Notes under the pieces: generated by a model
Databases searched by the model: none
Seen by the model: the letters and a program-made list of their open reading frames with translations, nothing else
What the model was told of the DNA's origin: nothing
Shown: piece by piece, positions 12,601 through 13,991 of the stretch
Numbering within the stretch: the stretch's first letter is position 1
How the letters are laid out: the number at the start of each line of letters is the position of its first letter
Made by a program: the position numbers and the translations under genes
Assembly (NCBI GenBank): GCA_028565635.1
Contig: JAOXYB010034963.1
Span: 1-13,991 of the forward strand
Reading direction: 5' to 3'
Length of the DNA stretch: 13,991 nucleotides
From: Phoronis ovalis
Taxonomy: Eukaryota; Phoronida; Phoronidae

Positions 12601-13157
12601 ATTTTTTTTTATCTCTTTCAATAAACAAATATGTTTCTAACATACTACCAATTTGTGTTCATTTTTAAATCAGAATCCCATACATTGTGGATAATTGGGG
12701 GATAATTGGCAGTGCTGCTGAAAGCGTTCTTGTGAGTTGCTGTAGCAATCAAAAAGTTGTGATAAAAAATTAACAAATCGTAAGGGAAATAGTTGCAAAG
12801 TATTGCTACTTTTTTCCTAACATTAACTGACTGGATTCATTTATTCATTATTACCAATGTAGTACTTCTTATTTTCAGTGATTTGAGTAATAACCAAATT
12901 TCAGAGATGTCACCAGAAGCATTTGCTGGTTTGAAATCTTTGAATTCTTTGTAAGTACACTTTTTCTTAATGTTTTATAATATTTGGTTTTCATAAAATA
13001 TACAAGTTTCATGAGAAATGTAATGTGGAATCTATTGGATTTGTTTTAACAGAATTCACTTATGATGTTTCTTCTGATTTCACAGAGTTTTATATGGTAA
13101 CAAGATTACAGAACTCCCACAGGGTTTGTTCAAAGGACTGGCATCTTTACAACTTCT
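9556..13157 (+). CDS. slit: slit, partial: end of LRR domain D1 and start of D2 (8 exons, spliced)
   Basis: Slit is a large secreted extracellular-matrix protein. Its second LRR domain binds Robo receptors and guides axons and migrating cells. Joining the eight exons gives 246 complete codons without a stop, numbered here from the Asp at 9557. Order: three LRRs (1-72), LRRCT cap with C81, C83, C104 and C125, a linker, LRRNT cap with C143, C147, C149 and C156, then three LRRs (175-246). Diagnostic strings are CDCHLSWL in the cap, IVDCRGKGL in the LRRNT, and [10 protein letters not shown] and [11 protein letters not shown] in D2. The LRRCT-to-LRRNT junction rules out ordinary single-domain LRR proteins. 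SLITRK proteins, which also have two LRR blocks, match these strings less well and are usually single-exon. Every donor is GTAAG and every acceptor follows a pyrimidine-rich tract. Intron lengths inside the span are 159, 448, 206, 214, 443, 1256 and 135 nt. Both protein ends lie outside the window. Family assignment is by recognition, not by a search. Confidence 0.95.
9787..9858 (+). CDS. slit: slit exon b: D1 LRR with conserved Cys
   Basis: A 72-nt exon after ttttactttttag, with donor GTAAGT. It reads (L)[18 protein letters not shown] and ends IEIL. The opening QLDNNxIxC matches the corresponding Slit repeat, including the unpaired Cys (residue 33). The usual Phe in the second half of the repeat is Ile here (AAIKEL), a mild departure from the LRR consensus. 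The preceding intron is only 159 nt. Confidence 0.95.
9859..10306 (+). other. slit intron (448 nt) with a GC-rich patch
   Basis: This is the intron between exons b and c, GTAAGT to TTTTTTTCAG. It contains a GC-rich block near 9931-9995 unlike the surrounding AT-rich DNA. A 7-bp inverted repeat, ttcccac at 10230-10236 and gtgggaa at 10254-10260, lies about 50 nt upstream of the acceptor. Nothing in it appears to code. Confidence 0.85.
10307..10378 (+). CDS. slit: slit exon c: last full D1 LRR
   Basis: A 72-nt exon after gatttgtttttttcag, with donor GTAAGT. It reads (L)[18 protein letters not shown] and ends LRLL. It corresponds to the Slit D1 repeat of the form LTLNNNNIT. N54-I-T56 is the only N-glycosylation sequon in the visible protein. 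The phase is identical to the two exons before it. Confidence 0.95.
10585..10748 (+). CDS. slit: slit exon d: D1 C-terminal cap (LRRCT)
   Basis: A 164-nt exon after attttgttttgtag, with donor GTAAGT. It begins [20 protein letters not shown], giving the last half-repeat and the CxC of an LRRCT cap. It continues through FTKC and [10 protein letters not shown] to NFKC. The four cap cysteines (81, 83, 104, 125) form the normal two-disulfide LRRCT set. The Leu-Arg-Gly and Ala-Glu-Leu/Val-Gln elements near the end are typical of Slit D1. It ends after the first base of a codon, so its exit phase differs from the LRR exons. Confidence 0.96.
10817..10837 (+). repeat. perfect 10-bp inverted repeat
   Basis: caacagtttt and aaaactgttg flank a single C in the intron between exons d and e. 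An alternative pairing exists between gttttca (10822-10828) and tgaaaac (10838-10844). It lies about 70 nt downstream of the LRRCT exon donor. Confidence 0.88.
10963..11107 (+). CDS. slit: slit exon e: D1-D2 linker and D2 N-terminal cap (LRRNT)
   Basis: A 145-nt exon after ctattttttcag, with donor GTAAGT. It opens with two bases completing a Leu codon. It encodes a linker with one extra Cys (C137), then the LRRNT cap CPNQCTC and IVDCRGKGL. The spacing Cx3CxCx6C (C143, C147, C149, C156) is the standard LRRNT pattern. The stretch that follows, [11 protein letters not shown], leads into the first D2 repeat. Slits I recall have Thr or Ser where this protein has Trp. The exit phase returns to that of the LRR exons. 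Confidence 0.95.
11108..11550 (+). other. slit intron (443 nt)
   Basis: This is the intron between exons e and f, GTAAGT to TTTTTTGTAG. It is AT-rich, with no open frame, repeat or structure that stands out. Confidence 0.88.
11551..11622 (+). CDS. slit: slit exon f: first D2 LRR
   Basis: A 72-nt exon after atttttttgtag, with donor GTAAGT. It reads (L)[18 protein letters not shown] and ends KLRRI, where the Ile is completed by the next exon. It matches the Slit D2 repeat of the form LRLEQNxI..IP. This is the beginning of the LRR stack whose concave face contacts Robo in characterised Slits; the role here is inferred from the family. Confidence 0.95.
11623..12878 (+). other. slit intron (1256 nt)
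   Basis: This is the intron between exons f and g, GTAAGT to TTATTTTCAG. The two flanking exons are neighbouring repeats in known Slits, so no missing exon is expected here and none is seen. It holds a directly repeated ggataattgg (12689-12698 and 12700-12709) and a short palindrome, taccatggta, near 12550. It is otherwise plain AT-rich sequence. Confidence 0.87.
12879..12950 (+). CDS. slit: slit exon g: second D2 LRR
   Basis: A 72-nt exon after ttcttattttcag, with donor GTAAGT. It reads (I)[18 protein letters not shown] and ends [13 protein letters not shown] and the SLNSL ending are very close to the vertebrate SLIT D2 repeat as I recall it. This makes it, together with the next exon, the strongest part of the assignment. 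It lies 1256 nt from the exon before it. Confidence 0.96.
13086..13157 (+). CDS. slit: slit exon h: third D2 LRR
   Basis: A 72-nt exon after ctgatttcacag, with donor GTAAGT. It reads (L)[18 protein letters not shown] and ends [16 protein letters not shown] is a hallmark of Slit D2. It is the last coding exon visible. The next repeat, expected to begin like LLNANKI in this family, is not found before the window ends. Confidence 0.96.
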
Positions 13158-13199
13158 GTAAGTATTGCGTTCTGCAAGCATTGAAAATTGTTATAAACT

Positions 13200-13211
13200 G
13201 GGGGGGGGGGG
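13200..13211 (+). repeat. G(12) homopolymer tract
   Basis: Twelve consecutive G begin 43 nt downstream of the exon h donor. The run abuts the degenerate repeat array and may be its edge. Confidence 0.97.
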
Positions 13212-13243
13212 CACTTACATATATGATGAATACGGTGTGTACC

Positions 13244-13475
13244 ACCTAAATGGGTCACTTTTTCACCAATAAATCCCTAAAAATGGGTCAACTTTTCACA
13301 GAAGCATCCCTAAAAATGGGTTGCTTTTTCACGATTTTATTTAAAGTTAGCAATTCTGGGGAATTTTTCTGAGAGAAAAACTTAAAAGTGGGTCCTTTTT
13401 GTGACAGAAAACCCAAAAATGGATCCATTTTTGAGAGCAAAATCCCTAAAAATGGATGGATATTTGAGTTTGGGC
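13244..13475 (+). repeat. degenerate tandem array, about 32-bp period
   Basis: The core cctaaaaatgggt, followed by a T-rich segment such as ctttttcac, recurs with variation. The Gs of its ATGGG/ATGGA core fall near 13251, 13284, 13317, 13389, 13420 and 13453. A very decayed copy lies around 13357 (ctgggg followed by aatttttct). That is about seven units spaced about 31-34 bp, with somewhat larger spacing around the decayed copy. Copies drift from ATGGGTC (left) to ATGGATC or ATGGATG (right). It carries no coding capacity. It is either an old minisatellite or the body of a dispersed non-autonomous element bounded by the adjacent G-run. Confidence 0.85.
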
Positions 13476-13991
13476 AGCACCTTGTGTCAAATATATTATT
13501 ACTTCACCTAAAGTACCAAATTTAGCTTAGATATTTTCATTTTAAATGTACTTGAAAACTTAGTATGTAGTACAATCTGATAAGAAACCTTTAATAAACT
13601 CCAAATGCACTTCTCCTCAATAACATGTATTATATCTTTTTCAAAATCTTGTCAAGTAATACTTCGGGCTATTTATGATGTATCCAAAAATTTTGTTTAT
13701 ATTGTTAGCAAAACAAAAGTGTCCCTTAGTTACGTGATTTAATTTCAAATTTTAAATTAAAATGTCATTAAAAAGCTTTCCTAAAGTCAATGACACATTA
13801 TCAACTAAGTATATGGAATGCAATAAAACTTGTTACAATCTACTTAGGTATGTTTGTTTGGTATGTTTTCAGATTTTCAGAATTATTATACCAAGACACG
13901 AAAACGAGAAATTATAAAATGTGATAGAAAACTTCTTCTGGAAAACCTAGTGTAGTGTGTTATGACTAAGCTAGACCCTCGTTACTGTTTA

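Larger units (their letters stand above)
13158..13991 (+). other. start of the next slit intron (at least 834 nt)
   Basis: It begins with the GTAAGT donor of exon h and runs past the window edge. No following LRR exon is recognisable. Its first third is occupied by the G-tract and degenerate repeat array at 13200-13475; the remainder is ordinary AT-rich sequence. Confidence 0.85.

Noticed and set aside
13025-13249. 74-codon + strand frame overlapping exon h
   Set aside because: It is in a different frame from the LRR-coding exon 13086-13157 and runs into the G-tract; it is a shadow frame.
1-13991. Bacterial or phage systems, CRISPR array, rRNA or tRNA genes
   Set aside because: The window is intron-rich animal DNA; no regularly spaced identical repeats, tRNA B-box strings or rRNA motifs were seen.

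Overview
This is animal (bilaterian) nuclear DNA. It is AT-rich, has no bacterial-style gene packing, and carries a run of short exons with canonical GT-AG splice sites on the + strand. The exons encode part of Slit, the secreted axon-guidance ligand of Robo receptors. The recognisable part is the end of leucine-rich-repeat (LRR) domain D1 and the start of domain D2. The protein is clearly Slit but diverged from vertebrate SLIT1-3 as I recall them. The intron-rich structure and sequence suggest an invertebrate such as a lophotrochozoan, ambulacrarian or cephalochordate; I cannot name the species.

Layout: positions 1-9555 hold no exon I can recognise. They are best read as one long intron upstream of the first visible exon, containing simple repeats, small palindromes and short dispersed repeats. 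Positions 9556-13157 hold eight exons: 9556-9627, 9787-9858, 10307-10378, 10585-10748, 10963-11107, 11551-11622, 12879-12950 and 13086-13157. Spliced, they give 741 nt, or 246 complete codons with partial codons at each end, in one open frame. Positions 13158-13991 are the start of the next intron. It contains a run of 12 G followed by about seven degenerate copies of a roughly 32-bp repeat, probably a dispersed or mobile element.

The first three exons each encode one 24-residue LRR of D1. Exon 4 encodes the D1 cysteine-rich cap (LRRCT). Exon 5 encodes the D1-D2 linker and the D2 N-terminal cap (LRRNT). Exons 6-8 encode the first three LRRs of D2, the domain that binds Robo in this family. 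Every LRR exon is exactly 72 nt and lies in the same splice phase. Exons 4 and 5 (164 + 145 nt) are jointly a multiple of three, so the region is built of frame-neutral modules. The start codon, the signal peptide, the earlier D1 repeats and everything after the third D2 repeat (rest of D2, D3, D4, EGF repeats, laminin-G, C-terminal knot) lie outside the window.

I found no tRNA, rRNA, CRISPR array, second protein-coding gene or undescribed multi-gene system. The longer open frames outside the exons look like chance frames in AT-rich DNA.
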